64,000 nucleotides of DNA from Pardosa pseudoannulata (Eukaryota > Arthropoda > Arachnida > Araneae > Lycosidae). Below the pieces are notes generated by a model. That model saw only the letters and a list, made by a program, of their open reading frames with translations, was not told the DNA's origin and made no database searches. The DNA lies in the NCBI GenBank assembly GCA_032207245.1, contig CM063502.1:139306673-139370672 (forward strand), given 5' to 3'. Within the stretch, counting starts at the first letter, position 1; the number at the start of each line of letters is the position of its first letter. Positions 34,970 through 55,531 of the stretch are shown here, piece by piece. The position numbers were made by a program, and so were the translations under genes.

Positions 34970-36143
34970 CGGTGAAAAGGCAAAAAAATCTGGTACACCC
35001 GCCTAGTATGGTGTAGGTCCCCCGTGAGCATACAGAAGTGCTATGGACTCGACTAATGTCTGAAGTAGTGTTGGAGGTAATTGACACCATAAATACTGCA
35101 GGGCTGTCCATAAATCCTTAACAGTATGAGGTGTACGAGATCTCTTATGAACAGCAAGCTGCCAGACACCCTAGATATGCTCAATATTGTTTATGTACGG
35201 GAATTTTGATGGCCAGCATATGGGTTTAAATTCAGAAGAGGGTTTCTGGAGCATTCTGTAGCAATTCTGGAAGTGTGGGATATCGAATTGTCCTGCTAGA
35301 ATTCCCCAAGTCCATCGGAATGCACAATGGATATGAAGGGATACAGGTGATCAGACAGGATACTTACGTACGTGTCACCTGTCAGAGTCGTATCGAAACG
35401 TATCAGGGGTCCCATATTACTCAAAATGCAAGAGCCCGATACCATCACAGAGCCTCCACCAGCTCTAACAGTCTTCTTATAACATGCTGGATCCATGGAT
35501 TCATGAGGTTGTCTCCATACGGGTACACGTCCATCCGCTCGATGCACTTTGAAACTAGACTCATCAGACCAGGCATCAACAGTCCAATGTCGGTGTTGAC
35601 TGGCCCAGGCGAAGCGAAAATTTTTGTGCTGTACTGTCATCAAAGGTACGAGTGGGCCTTTGGCTAGGAAAGTCCACATCGATGATGTTTTGTTGAATGG
35701 TTCGCAAGCTGACACTTGTTAGTGGCCCAGTACTGAAATCTACAGCAATTTGCGGAAGGGTTGCACTTCTGTCACGTGTAATGGTTCTCTCCAATCGTCG
35801 TTGGTCCCATTTTTGCACTATCTTTTTCCGGCCTCAGAGATTTCATGTTGTATCGGATATCTGATATTCACGGTACACACGTGAAATGGTCATATCCAAA
35901 TTTTATCGCTATCTCGAGAGAAGCTATGTACCACCTATCTTGTACCTACTATAACACCACGTTCAAATTCACTTCAATCTTAATAACCTGCCATTGTAGC
36001 AGCAGTAACCAATCTAACAACTGTGCCAGACACTTACACTTGTTTTCTTATATAAGCGTTGCTGACCACAGCGTCTTATTCTGATTGGTTCCTTATCTCT
36101 TTATTTCCATGTGCATGCCTATACCAGTTTTTTGGCTCTTTAG
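34970..36143 (-). mobile_element. Tc1-family transposon, degenerate
   Basis: TA (34968-34969) is followed by 'cggtgaaaaggcaaaaaaat' and 'ctggtac'. The right end, read in complement, is 'ctaaagagccaaaaaactgg' followed by 'tat', and TA lies just outside (36144-36145). These are imperfect inverted ends of about 25 bp around 1174 bp. The element carries a transposase relic on the minus strand. A (TA)n tract begins 20 bp beyond the right end. Confidence 0.8.
35003..35994 (-). pseudogene. Tc1-type DDE transposase, multiply frameshifted
   Basis: Colinear with a full Tc1 transposase, from an ATG at 35994 to a stop at 35005-35003, about 330 codons as is usual. N-terminal helix-turn-helix remnants lie at about 35990-35850 (including I-S-R-V-Y-R-E-Y). 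The second DNA-binding region at 35818-35600 includes R-L-E-R-T-I and S-V-S-L-R-T-I-Q. The catalytic part has W-S-D-E-S (first aspartate), D-G-R-V-P-V-W-R, G-G-G-S-V-M-V, a Q-D-N remnant (second aspartate) near 35295, and an I-E-H-I remnant (third acidic residue) near 35195. Several shifts and stops (for example after G-L-G-E-F near 35296) kill it. Confidence 0.85.
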
Positions 36144-36160
36144 TATGTATACATGCATAT

Positions 36161-41446
<5,286 letters not shown>

Positions 41447-41448
41447 TG

Positions 41449-41540
41449 TAGGGGTCGGCAACCTGTTTGTTCTTAAGGGCGCAATACTAAATTTGAAAAT
41501 CACCGAGGGCGCATATTTTACAGATAATCAACAGGTATAA
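41449..41540 (+). mobile_element. hAT-like transposon end (fragment)
   Basis: 'taggggtcggcaacctgttt' followed by 'cttaagggcgc' matches the typical start of hAT elements of the C-A-G-G-G-G-T-C-G-G-C-A-A type. No complementary end or 8-bp duplication was found downstream, so this is a truncated end. Confidence 0.55.
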
Positions 41541-42255
41541 ATAGGCATTAAAAAAAACAGATTTTTTATAACTTTATTTTGTTGGTGTCATACATAATGC
41601 TACATATAGTTCAGTGTGAAACTTGGGTGTCCATATTTTCAGCTAATTTCTTATAAGGGAAGGGGGGAGGACTGCAAGTTTAAAAAAGAAAAACTAAATA
41701 AAATATAGCATTTAGAGGATAAAATTTTAATTAAAATTTTATAAATAGAGTTTTAGAAAAAATATTAGCAGCAAAACGATAAAAAAATAAATAAACAAAA
41801 TAAAAGTAAAATAAGAATACAATGCTTTTATTCCGGCATTTACTTCTTCAACCTATCATCAATAATAAAATGATAGCTTTTAAAATAAAGACATCTTTTG
41901 ACGTTCACATCAGTGTTTCAATTTTGTGAAACCAGTTGATATAGACAGCTTAATCAAATCCAATTATATATGAGACATAGGCATAAAAGGTAGAGCTGAC
42001 GATGAAAGTTTGTTGAAAAATTATTTTCAACAATTTTTATTGATTAAATTATAAGTTCCGAGGTTTAGGTGAATAAATGAGTTAACTTACTGGAATTAAC
42101 TTAATTTTTTTGTGTGTGAATTAATCTATATTTGAAAGGGGATAGTCTTATATAAAAGTAATGGTACTAATAATTTTTAACATCTGAAGTCAGGGATATA
42201 TATTATAACACTTCTCTTTAAATGTACTGTGTTAACCTATGATAGTAAATCAATG

Positions 42256-42256
<1 letters not shown>
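41541..42256. other. AT-rich intergenic sequence
   Basis: Possibly includes the degraded inside of the hAT fragment. No coding remnant recognised. Confidence 0.35.
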
Positions 42257-43372
<1,116 letters not shown>

Positions 43373-43376
43373 TTAA

Positions 43377-43601
43377 CCATTAATTTGGCTAAGTCCTCTA
43401 CACCGGACATGTATATTTATAACTACTATACAACATAATTGTCAGTGTTCGCCACAGCGGACATTAATTATCTCAAAAATGGAAAATGATATATATTTTT
43501 TTTGTTTATTTTACAAAGATCCTAATGTCTATACAGACATGGGAAAATAACAGAAATTAAAATTAAAAAATATTTGAAAAAACATCTTGTCAAATTAAGG
43601 G
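43377..43601. mobile_element. piggyBac-type MITE, 225 bp
   Basis: TTAA (43373-43376) then 'ccattaatttggctaagt'; the other end in complement reads 'cccttaatttgacaagat', with TTAA at 43602-43605. Inside the left end are two short palindromic motifs: 'tctacaccgga' (decayed) and 'gttcgccacagcggac'. It is the same family as the fragment at 59842, whose palindromes are better preserved. No coding content. Confidence 0.8.
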
Positions 43602-43605
43602 TTAA

Positions 43606-44741
43606 ACCATTATTTTGTCCTGCATTCAGAAATATTTTAACTCTCAAATAATGTCGAAATAAAAAAGTGTTTATTTTTCCCCCCAAATATTTATCCCTTT
43701 ACAAGATTTATAACTCATTTTAACATTTACAAAGGCTTCCGTAATAAGATTTTTTTAAATTTTGAATTCTTCAGCGCACCTGTAGAATTACGGCAAACAT
43801 AAGATGACGTTGATTTAAAAGCGTCATTTTTAAAGTGGATAATTTTTTTTAGGCATACGTAAACATGGGATTAAAAGAAGACGTTCTAGCACCAAATTTT
43901 GCTTTTATTCGAGTATTTTAACTAAATATTTATATACCTAAGAGCTGAAATCTGAACTGATTTAATTTACTCTACAGTCACAGAGACTGCTTAAGGGTGA
44001 CAGTAGTATGAAACATCGCTAATGGTTTCTCAAGAAGAAAAATGATGCCTCAGGAATTTATTCACATGTTTTATCAAAGATCTTAAAGGAATATTAATAG
44101 GTGTAAATGACTATTCCAGTGTTTGATTAATTGAATAAATGAATAAAAATGTGGAATTATTTTGCACATACGCCTTAGTCAAAAAGACTTGATGATTAAA
44201 TTCTGCAGACATATGTATGCATACTGTGTAAAAAATGTCCCATTAGTCTATAAAGGAACCATCATACGAAAGAAAAATTAACTTGAGTTGTATATACGAA
44301 TCAACAAGAAAAAAATTCAATTTTTTTTATAGTGACGGAAAAAGAATGTAAAAAAAAGCCGAAGAATCTTGGAAGCTGAAAGTGGATTTGCAGAAAGATT
44401 TTTTCTTAAACAGGATAGTGCAAAAGGTGTCTTTATCAACAATACCTACATTTTTATGAAATTGACAGCTACCTGTATTTTATAAACACGACTTTATTTT
44501 AATCTCATGTTTTTGAATTCTCTCACCAAGTTCACTAAACACCGATGTGTTATTAGATACCAGTTTTCAAATAATAAAGACAAAAAATTCGTTGCCACAA
44601 AAAAGAGTACAGGTATCTGTTTATCTATTTAAATACCTTTTTATCTATTTGTACCTTTCTTTTCAGTGTCAGCCGACTGCATTTTTATTACTGCTAGATG
44701 TTTAGCTTTCTCCTTGTCCAGCAGTTTTATAATTAATGGAT

Positions 44742-44744
<3 letters not shown>
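43606..44744. other. AT-rich intergenic sequence
   Basis: No gene, repeat family or regulatory signal recognised. Confidence 0.4.

Positions 44745-44806
<62 letters not shown>
44745..44806. repeat. (TA)n microsatellite
   Basis: A pure AT/TA run ending at 'ggggggtagtgtgtgtac'. Confidence 0.95.
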
Positions 44807-44808
<2 letters not shown>

Positions 44809-45835
44809 GGGGTAGTGTGTGTACACACATACGTTTCTTAGATAAAATTTTATTTCCATATTTTTTAAAAAATTATTAATATTTCAATTTATTACAAAAT
44901 TTCTGACTTCATATAAATTTAGATTTATAAATTGTATGTTTTTTATGTCATTTTCTATTACATTTGATTTTATTTTCAAGTTGAATCCTTCAGCTATTGT
45001 ATGTCTCTTTATTATAGAGATTAAATAAAACTCTAGGTATGATCATAAAAGTTTCGCACGTTAACGAAGAAAAATGTCCTTCTAACTTATGGAAACGTGT
45101 AATACTACTTAAATATCCATTTAAGCAAAATACAAAGCTGTTTTACAGCTTTGTTGTAAAGTTTTTTGCAGTTGACATATCGAATAAATATCTTGCTTCC
45201 TGTCATGAGAGTAATTTATCAATAGGCTTCGTTTGTTTGTTTTGGAGCTCAATGACCTACTTTTCTGCTACACGAGCACTAATGAGACCTGAACCTACTG
45301 CTTAAAGCCAATTTTGAACCACTACGAATATCCATAAAGTTGGAAGATTTTAACCCATGAACTCTAGAATGAAAGAGCACCACCCTATTCATAATTTATC
45401 ACTGTGAAATAATGTCCAGAAAAAAATTTGTATTATCGTCAAAGAATTATTTAAAATAGTTTGTTATGATGCCCAGATTTTTGATAAGTGCATTTTTATT
45501 GCCATGATATTATAACCGTATACTAAAACTGCAACAAATGATTAATAATACTGAAATTTCAATTAAAATGTCACCTTCCTTAATACCTTCATTTCAAACA
45601 GGAAATATATGTCACAGTAAATTATTTTCGAATATACCGAGTAAGAGATTTTTTTTCATGTATTTTAAACGTCAAATGCTGATATGTTGTTTAAACCCTA
45701 AATTATATTTTTTATTAAAAATTCTCAATTAAATATATGTAAAATGTTTCTTTAAATTATGAAACCACCCTATAAAAATGAGGGTAGTTCATTTTTGTTT
45801 ATTTACTGAATAGGGAGATCAGACATTTCTTCTGA
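44807..45835. other. AT-rich intergenic sequence with a SINE copy
   Basis: Apart from the SINE at 45238-45345 nothing is recognised. The 88-codon frame at 45039-45305 runs into that SINE and is not a gene. Confidence 0.4.
45238..45345 (-). repeat. Degenerate SINE, CCAAACC-tailed family
   Basis: Minus orientation: 'gagctcaatgacctac', 'ctacacgagcactaatgaga', 'cctactgcttaaagcc' and 'ccactacgaatatccat' correspond block by block to the body at 56590-56690. Tail and promoter head are lost. Confidence 0.7.
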
Positions 45836-45956
45836 CCTCTATAATATCGCGGTTATTTTTCTACGTAATCTACGTTTTCCGTCTTGAAAAAATATAATAA
45901 TAAAAGGGTATGCTTATTAGACTGGACACGAGTTATTACTGTTGGATGCCTCAGTA
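45836..45956 (+). repeat. Unnamed repeat, copy 1
   Basis: 'ctacgtaatctacg', then 'agactggacacgagttatta', then 'ctgttggatg' matches 48457-48575 in the same order, with about 85-105 bp between the outer blocks. The family is unknown. The two copies bracket the TA/Tigger block. Confidence 0.6.
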
Positions 45957-46003
45957 AAATATAACAAATCTCTTTTATATATAGCAATCTACTGAGTAGG
46001 AGG

Positions 46004-46421
<418 letters not shown>

Positions 46422-46422
46422 A

Positions 46423-47635
<1,213 letters not shown>

Positions 47636-47912
47636 GATATTAAAATGCCTTATTTTAATATTAATTTAATAACTTTTGTTCATAAAGTACTTTGGGGGTT
47701 TGTGCGGCAATTCTGATTCCCCCCCCCCAAACACGCTATAGACTTACTTCAGCCACTGTCTGTACTACTTTAGGCAATAGTTAGCTCGTTCTCTTTAAAC
47801 ATGGGTATTTTTTATCACGTGATCAATTGTGCTTAGGGATTGTTCGTAGTCTTTTTTCCTGAGAAATTCCTACTTAAAAGGTGTGTATGCAGATCAAACT
47901 GTCTATATGCAA

Positions 47913-48456
<544 letters not shown>

Positions 48457-48575
48457 CTCTAGAATATCGCTGTTCTTTCTACGTAATCTACGCTTTCATC
48501 GAACTGACTTTCCGGTTTGAAAAAAAAAATTAACCTTGTTAGGCTGGACACGAATTATCGCTGTTGGATGGTGAG
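48457..48575 (+). repeat. Unnamed repeat, copy 2
   Basis: 'agaatatcgctgtt', 'ctacgtaatctacgc', 'aggctggacacgaattatcg' and 'ctgttggatg' match copy 1 at 45836. It carries about 15 extra bases in the middle. Confidence 0.6.
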
Positions 48576-49365
48576 ATCATTTTTATTTTTCTTGCATTCT
48601 TTCTTTCAGTGTTTCGTATGTTAGGCTTTCTTTCCAGAACAAGCCTCAACCAGTATTTTATTTTGCTTGCCAAACTTATCTTTTGCGGTTGAGCGCTTGT
48701 GGAATAATGTGTATCAGTCTGCTTAGCCCGTTGAATAGTTTCAAGGCAGCAGGGTTGTGATAATAGGCATTCAAACTGCAGAATGTCAACCGTCTGGTAT
48801 GCTTCTAGGATCATATTGCTTTATAAAAAATAACATTTTTGAGGAAGCTGTAAAACTGTAAAATATGCTTTAAAATAACCCTTAAGTATAATTTTTGAAA
48901 CAATTCTCACATTTCTAATAATTTGACATTTTCTTTATTAACTGCAGGGACGACTATTTTGACACGGGTGTTCTTATATTTTAGATTTCTAGGAATTTAT
49001 AAACACTTAATGATTTTTTTATTCTGGTCTCTTCCTGGACGCTACGTGGGAGAAAAATATGAAATAAGACACCTGGAATAAAACAGAAAAATATTCGATC
49101 GGTAGGGCAGATACTCTTAATCTTCGGTTTATGGGATTACGCCCCATGTTAGGCTGCTTACATTTCCCAATGAAAAATGACTTCTAGCTCATAAAAGTTA
49201 TAAAAATTTGAAAAATGGTGCTTTGAGCAGCAAAAATATTCTTTCTCTATGAATATTTTAACTTGCCTCATGTAACTGTTTTTTTATATTGATGCTTATT
49301 ATTTTCTCTAAACACAAAAGCTTTTCCCGAGCCGTAAGATCCACCCAAAACTTCAATATTCTTTA
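48576..49365. other. Intergenic sequence
   Basis: The 91-codon minus frame at 48539-48814 begins in somewhat less AT-rich DNA and overlaps repeat copy 2. No domain was recognised and I do not call it. The remainder is AT-rich. Confidence 0.35.
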
Positions 49366-50047
49366 ACTAGCATATAGCCCTTCATATGACGGGAAAAGTA
49401 CAATTTTTAATTTTCCAGAATTGCAAAACACCCTATGAGACATGTAAAAATGGTATGTTTTATTGGCTGAGAATTATCTTGCAACAAAAATTAACCGATG
49501 ATTAAATTTAAAATTATCACATATGTACCTAATCTATTATTTAAGCCAAATATAAAAGAAAATTATTTACTTAATATCTAAGTTCAGTGATAAAAAGTAT
49601 GAAAATAATGCAGACGATATTTAAACAATTTAAAATAAGAAATGATTAAATGAGATGGTTAAAGGAATGACGTCATAATGCTAGAAAAAAATGTTATTTT
49701 TACTTAGTTATTATGTGATAAATTGATAAATTCAATCGCCTGCTCTTAACCGGGAAAATATGGCTTGAAATAAGGGAAGTAAATGCTCGAAAAGGGGGGA
49801 AGGGGTGCACTTCAAACGCTTTAAAGACGATAGTATTTTTCGCTGTGATCTGAAGCATATTTATACCAATTTATTTTAGAATAGGATCTATAGTTTACGA
49901 GGAGTAAATCTTTACTCGCTTTGAATTTTGCTAACTCTAACTCATCAAGAATCCAACATGGATGCCTCTATCAATTCCAAATCCAATCACTTCATAAATT
50001 CGAGGACAGACGGACAGATAACTTAGGCTATTATTATATAGGGGATT
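49366..50047 (+). mobile_element. Uncharacterised element, copy 2
   Basis: The most regular copy: starts 'actagcatatagcccttcat' and 'atgacggg', ends 'aattcgaggacagacggaca' and 'tattatataggggatt'. It is 682 bp with no insertion and no array. The start contains a near-palindrome around CATATG. There are no inverted ends and no long frame. The 85-codon frame at 49921-50178 crosses its right edge and is not a gene. Confidence 0.75.
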
Positions 50048-51065
50048 CGCCTTTTTCTAATTGCTCTATTTTAATTTTAAACTCAAATTTGATAATTCTT
50101 ATGTGTGTAGAGAAGCAGTCCATCCAGGTTATATCGTCTGCAAAACTAAAATATGCATTAATTGTACAGAGGATTTAATATAAACAACCCGGTGTGTACA
50201 CTATATTGTTTTAAAGTTATTTTAAATCTTAAACATGACGGAATGCAAGCACATATAGCAGCGACTAAGAAATCTTGCGAGCAATCTCAGGCTAACGAAG
50301 TTTATTTGATTATATGCTGAATTTGTATGTTGAAAATATAAAAAAAAGTGCCTCATGATACAAATTTCTGTTGAAATCGCCGAATGAATGTACATTTTTG
50401 GAATGGTTAAGCATATTTAATAGTATATGTTTAATTGTCTATATAATTATTTATTCGAAATTATTAAAGTAAACATTATCAAATTTATTCCTTTTACCCT
50501 TATTTTAATATCTTTATACCTGAAATAAAGAGTTATTTTAAGCAGAAAAAATATTTAACATGTGAAATACATAAATAAAAATTAATAATGAAAAGTGTTA
50601 TAAAAGTCAAACGTAAGTTAATAATTTTTGGAGGTTTTAAAACTAGACATAATTTAAATTACACTTGTTGTAAATGAAAAATCATTTATATGAAGTCTCA
50701 TATGATTTTTTGCGTTAATATGCAATATGTTAACAAGTAATTACCTGAAAAATTAGGGTCAAATTGTTCCGGCGCGTGTGTTAACGTCTCATTTCTAGGT
50801 GAATGTCCTGAAGGGTTGAGGGATAGGCTTGCTTGAACGATATTTAGTTGTTTTTCTCGCTTTTATTTATTTATTTATTTTACCATTAAAATACACTTGT
50901 ATATTTCTTTTTCCTTTTCTGGTTCCGAAAACAATAACTGTTACTTCAAGTGCCAGATATAATCACGGAGATAATTGCGCAACATTAAAGTAAATAGAAT
51001 TTAAGAGGAAACATAACTATTGATTGTCTCTTAGTATAAAGTAACATTTCGAAGACAGCATCTAA
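50048..51065. other. AT-rich intergenic sequence
   Basis: No gene recognised. A less AT-rich piece at 50760-50840 and an ATTT repeat at 50860-50880 are the only visible irregularities. Confidence 0.4.
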
Positions 51066-51077
51066 TATAGCACTTAA

Positions 51078-51253
51078 GCACGATGGACGATTGGTTAGGG
51101 TGCTGGCCTTCGGTACCAGAGTTCGTAGGTTCGAATCCCACAGTGGCATGAAGCATCGTAGCCGTTCGGATTTGGCTTTAAGCTGTAGGTCCCGGTCTCG
51201 TTAACCCTCGTGTTGCAAAATGTAGACCGTAGCTCTCCAAACCAAACCAAACG
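51078..51253 (+). repeat. tRNA-derived SINE, best full-length copy
   Basis: A box region 'gattggttagggtgctgg' and a perfect B box GGTTCGAATCC (about 51129-51139), followed by a body ending 'ctccaaaccaaaccaaac'. It is flanked by 'tatagcacttaa' (51066-51077) and 'tatagtacttaa' (51254-51265), a 12-bp target-site duplication with one change. This copy defines the family seen at 421, 1729, 4645, 17917, 45238 and 56579. The intact RNA polymerase III promoter suggests relatively recent mobilisation, with LINE machinery supplied elsewhere. Confidence 0.92.
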
Positions 51254-51265
51254 TATAGTACTTAA

Positions 51266-52235
51266 AAATCATGAATTGTTCGGCAAAAATATGCCACATA
51301 AGTGTTACAAAAAATAATATAGAATAATGTAGAATGAAATAATATAGAATGAGAGCTAAATTAATTTTAAGAAAAAATACGCTGAAAATTCTAACGTTGT
51401 TATATTATCTTAAATTTTTTTAGCTTATATATGATGTAAATGGAACTTTTAAACTAGTATTTTATATAAAAATATAAATGTGAAAAACGCTAATAAAATG
51501 ATTATGCAGTGTATTGTATCATTGCTTTTGTCCCAGATTTAAATGGTTATTATAACTCACTGTTCTAATTTAAAATGATCGATTTACAGAATACTTTTAA
51601 AGAGATCATCGAGTAAAGTGAAAATTAAATTGACTCTTTCACTTTGTTTATAGAATATTCAATATCCTGGCGTAATGATAATTCTCTAAAAGATGTTTCG
51701 GATCAAATGAATAAAATAAATTAACAGAGTATCTGACTGCAATTCAAAAAGTCTGAGGTTTCAAACATTCCGAACACTTTAACTGAATACAGACAGAGAA
51801 ATATAGATTATTTAATGTGCCATTTTTAAGTTCACCCACATAAGAAAAGTGAGTGAGGAAAATGTATAACGAAAAGGGTTCCCACTCTTTTTCCAGAACA
51901 AAAATTAAGGACTTTCTAAGGACCAAAGTAACTTTTTATAAGGACCTACACGGCATAACGACATAAACCCCATTTCCCGAGTAACTTATTTTAATGATTA
52001 TGAATCAGACAAGGCATGTTCAATAAATGCCCTACAATATTTCGGAATTAAGTTTTTAAAAATGCCTGAAAATTAATATAAGATAAATCTATTTGACAAA
52101 AACTAATTTTGAAAAATGTACATCTAAAGTTTTTAGAGTGATCCAACTAAAAATAAATTGTGAATAAAATACAAAATTATAAATAGTACTTTCTGAAGGT
52201 TTAAAAATGACTTATATATATAATGTATGTATGTA
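51266..52235. other. AT-rich intergenic sequence
   Basis: No gene recognised. The 60-codon minus frame at 51744-51926 has no domain. Confidence 0.4.
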
Positions 52236-52330
52236 TATACTAGCTGGTTATACCCGACGTTGCTTGGGAAAGAAGAAAGTTTTAGACTTTTCTATTACAT
52301 TCAATGCAATGAAAATTAAACTTCCATAAG
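52236..52330 (+). repeat. Repeat head of the 'actagctg...cccg' type
   Basis: 'actagctggttatacccgac' followed by 'gttgcttggga' resembles the start of repeats common in arthropod genomes that begin ACTAGCTG and run into a C-C-C-G-x-C-G-T-T-G-C block. Only the head is recognised, and the class is not certain. Confidence 0.4.
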
Positions 52331-53650
52331 TAACTGAAATATCAACAAACTCTCCACCCTTCTTGCTACGTTTAATTAAAATCTGCATGACTGTTAGCTA
52401 TCAGGAAAGGGCAGCTGACTTTATACTTTAAACCTTTTCAGTATGCGAAAGATTATTTGTCAAATAATTTTTTGTAGCTCATGACCATAAAAAATACTAA
52501 TGAACTAAAATGATTTTCATATTTTTTAAGGATATCAAGGAGAGGAACTTTGATTTACTACAGTAATACACTAAAAACATATGTTTTTGATAATTTTCTT
52601 TACACTTACAAAATCAGAATGCTCGGAGAGTACGGTGAAAACTGATAGGATATCAAGTGACGACGACGGATTGAGTTCCAATTTAAAAATTAAGTAGTTT
52701 AAAAATGAAAGTTAAAATTAAGGAGTTCTTAAGGAATTTTAAAGACCGTGGGAACCCTGAACAAAGTATTTATCATTACGCTTTTACTATTGTTTTTGTA
52801 TAAAGTGACATAAACGATTAAAAACCTTCTGTTACATATAAAGTTCAGAAAAAGATATCTGGGGATTACCTGATTTGAATATTTATTTATTTCTTATTTA
52901 TTCATTTATGTCATGACTATTAGTCATAAGGAATGTCAAATAAGCCATTCTTTATTATGAAATTATAAGATTGTTTAATAAAATTATAAAACATAATATG
53001 AAAGATGAATAAAATTTCTTCATCTTATATTCTTTTAAAATTTCTTCTCGTAAATTAATTGCTGCAATATATGCTACAATAACTCTAAATTTAAAAGAAA
53101 ATCTACTTTTCAATATCTTGCAACCACAAAATATATCTTCACATCCACTAAAACAGTACTCTACTGGAAAAGTTTTGCTATTGTGCTATATAACATGTTT
53201 ATAAATTTTTTATGAGATAATTGGAAGCTATTTTTCCAAACTGCAAGAAATACAGCTCAAAAATATATTTTATCTTTCTTTGCCACGTGCTAAAAGGCTA
53301 TTTTATAAAACTATACAATCTTTATGCAAGGAATTTTAAATGCGGACAAAGATTGCGGTAGAAAAAGTCTACAAATCTTATTATACAACTAAAGGTTTAC
53401 TGTAATTAAATATTACCTTTGCTGGCTCGACTAAATTTTGTGAAATCTTTAGAATCAAGTGGATTTATTATAATAATTTCTTTATGAAATAACACCAATT
53501 AAATGTATAAGGGATAGAATGGCTTCGTAGGAAATGGTGATAAAAGTTTGATAAAAGAAGTAAAGATAGAACCCATAGGAGAGCAGAATTTCTGGGTGGA
53601 AGAAGTGGATGGGAGGCAGGCGTTAGCTTATTATATTAACGGTACTATTT
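52331..53650. other. AT-rich intergenic sequence
   Basis: No gene, RNA gene or clear repeat. It may contain the diverged body of the repeat whose head is at 52236. Confidence 0.35.
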
Positions 53651-54651
53651 GATGGAAACACTCCAACTTAAAGGGTCATGTGATTTAAAGATTTTGAACC
53701 CAACGTCGCACTGGACGTCGCACTGGAGCTCGTTGTCTGACCTGCCTGGGCCAAGCCCTCTAGGCCAGAAGTTCTATTTGCATGGATGGTATTGAAATAT
53801 CAGACATTTAATTGCGAAATTGAGGAATGAACCCAAAGCTTCATTAATAAAAATATATAAAAGAAATATATACACTTAACCACCATCAGTTCTCAAGTTC
53901 CTCCCGAGAGGAAAGATTGTAAGTTCACCAACATACAGTAGTCTGAAAAGTTTGAGGACCACGTCGATAAAAATCACCTAATAAAACAAGAATTCATGTA
54001 CCACTTCAGTAATTACTTTCAATCTAAGATATTTACTTCAAACTGTTGTTCACTACAATATGTTGAGGGTAAAACACTTTATAGAATCATTTAAAATACT
54101 ATAGTTTCGACGTTAAAATTACCTCTTTACTTTTATAAGCAAAAAAGTAACATGATTAAAGAAGGTCGAGTATTTGTTTCTTTTTATTCACAAAATAATT
54201 TTGTCCCAATTTGTAGAAATAATAACTTAAAAAAATAACAGGAAAATAAGAAATATAATGAGAATAATAAGAAAAATAATGAGACCAAATAAAAAGGAAA
54301 AAATATGACAACAATAAGAGTAGTGGACATCTCTATGTACAGAGCTGTTATTCTATATGTATTCCATAATAGATTCTTCTATTTTTTTTCTGTTTCTAAT
54401 ATATTTTAGTCATTTACTTTTTTAATGTATTTCAAACAATTAATATTTATTCCCACATTCAGAACAATGAAATGACAAATAGTCATAAATAATTCAAGTC
54501 ACTTAAACTAGATAAAAAGATATAATTGATTACAAACATAAAGACTTTAAAATTCTAGGAATAACATTAAATACAATCAAGTTTACATTACTCAAGTAAA
54601 AAATTTTTAAATGGAGAAAATTTCGCTGTAAGACACCCTTTTCTTTTACAT
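53651..54651 (+). repeat. 1-kb tandem duplication, unit A
   Basis: Runs from 'ctccaacttaaagggtcatg' to 'gacacccttttcttttac' and is followed at once by unit B. It contains a less AT-rich piece at 53700-53770 with a 13-bp direct repeat, 'cgtcgcactgga', that unit B lacks. No coding content. Confidence 0.88.
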
Positions 54652-55531
54652 GGACTTGAAACGCTCCAACTTAAAGGGTCATGTGATTTAAAGGTTTTGT
54701 ACCCAAAGCTAGGGAAAAGAAATATATACACTTAACCACCATCAGTTGTCAAGTTCTTCCCAGGCGGAAAGATTGTAAGTTCATCATCATACAGTTGTCT
54801 GAAAAGTTTGAGGATCAAGTAGATAAATATCACCTGATAAAACAAGGATTCATGTACCACTTCAGTAATTACTTTCACTCTAAGATATTTACTTCAAACT
54901 GTTGTTCACTACAATATGTTAAGGGTAAAACACTTTATATAATCATTTAAAATACTATAGTTAAGACATTGAAATTACCTCTTTATTTTTATAAGCAAAA
55001 AAGTAACATGATTAAAGAAGGTCGAGTATTTGTTTCTTGTTATTGACAAAATAATGTTGTCCCAATTTGTAGAAACAATAACTTAAAAAATAATAGGAAA
55101 ATAAGAAATATAATGAGAATAATAAGAAAAATAATGAGACCAAATAATAAGAAAAATAATGAGACCAAATAAAAAGGAAAAAATATGACAACAATAAGAG
55201 TAGTGGACATCTCTATGTACAGAGATGTTATTCTATAAGTATTCCATAATAGATTCCTCTATATTTTTTCTGTTTCTAATATATTTTAGTCATTTCCTTT
55301 TTTAATATATTTCAAACAATTAATATTTATTTCCACATTCAGAATAATGAAATGACAAATAGTCATAAATAATTCAAGTCACTTAAATTAGATAAAAATA
55401 TATAATTGATTACAAACATAAAGCATTTAAAATTCTAGGAATAACATTAAATACAATCAAGTTTACATTACTCAAGTAAAAAATTTTTAAATGGAGAAAA
55501 TTTCGCTGTTAGACAGCCTTTTCTTTTACAA
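54652..55531 (+). repeat. 1-kb tandem duplication, unit B
   Basis: High similarity to unit A over about 850 bp. About 147 bp are missing between two ACCCAA motifs that both survive in unit A. A 27-bp internal repeat ('aataatgagaccaaat' and flank) occurs twice at 55125-55170 but once in unit A. The 60-codon minus frame at 55012-55194 is incidental. Confidence 0.88.

Noticed and set aside
45039..45305. 88-codon plus-strand frame
   Set aside because: Its last third is antisense SINE sequence and no domain is present.
51078..51150. Possible functional tRNA gene
   Set aside because: Both promoter boxes are present, but the arms do not pair. Target duplications and the CCAAACC tail show that it is a SINE.
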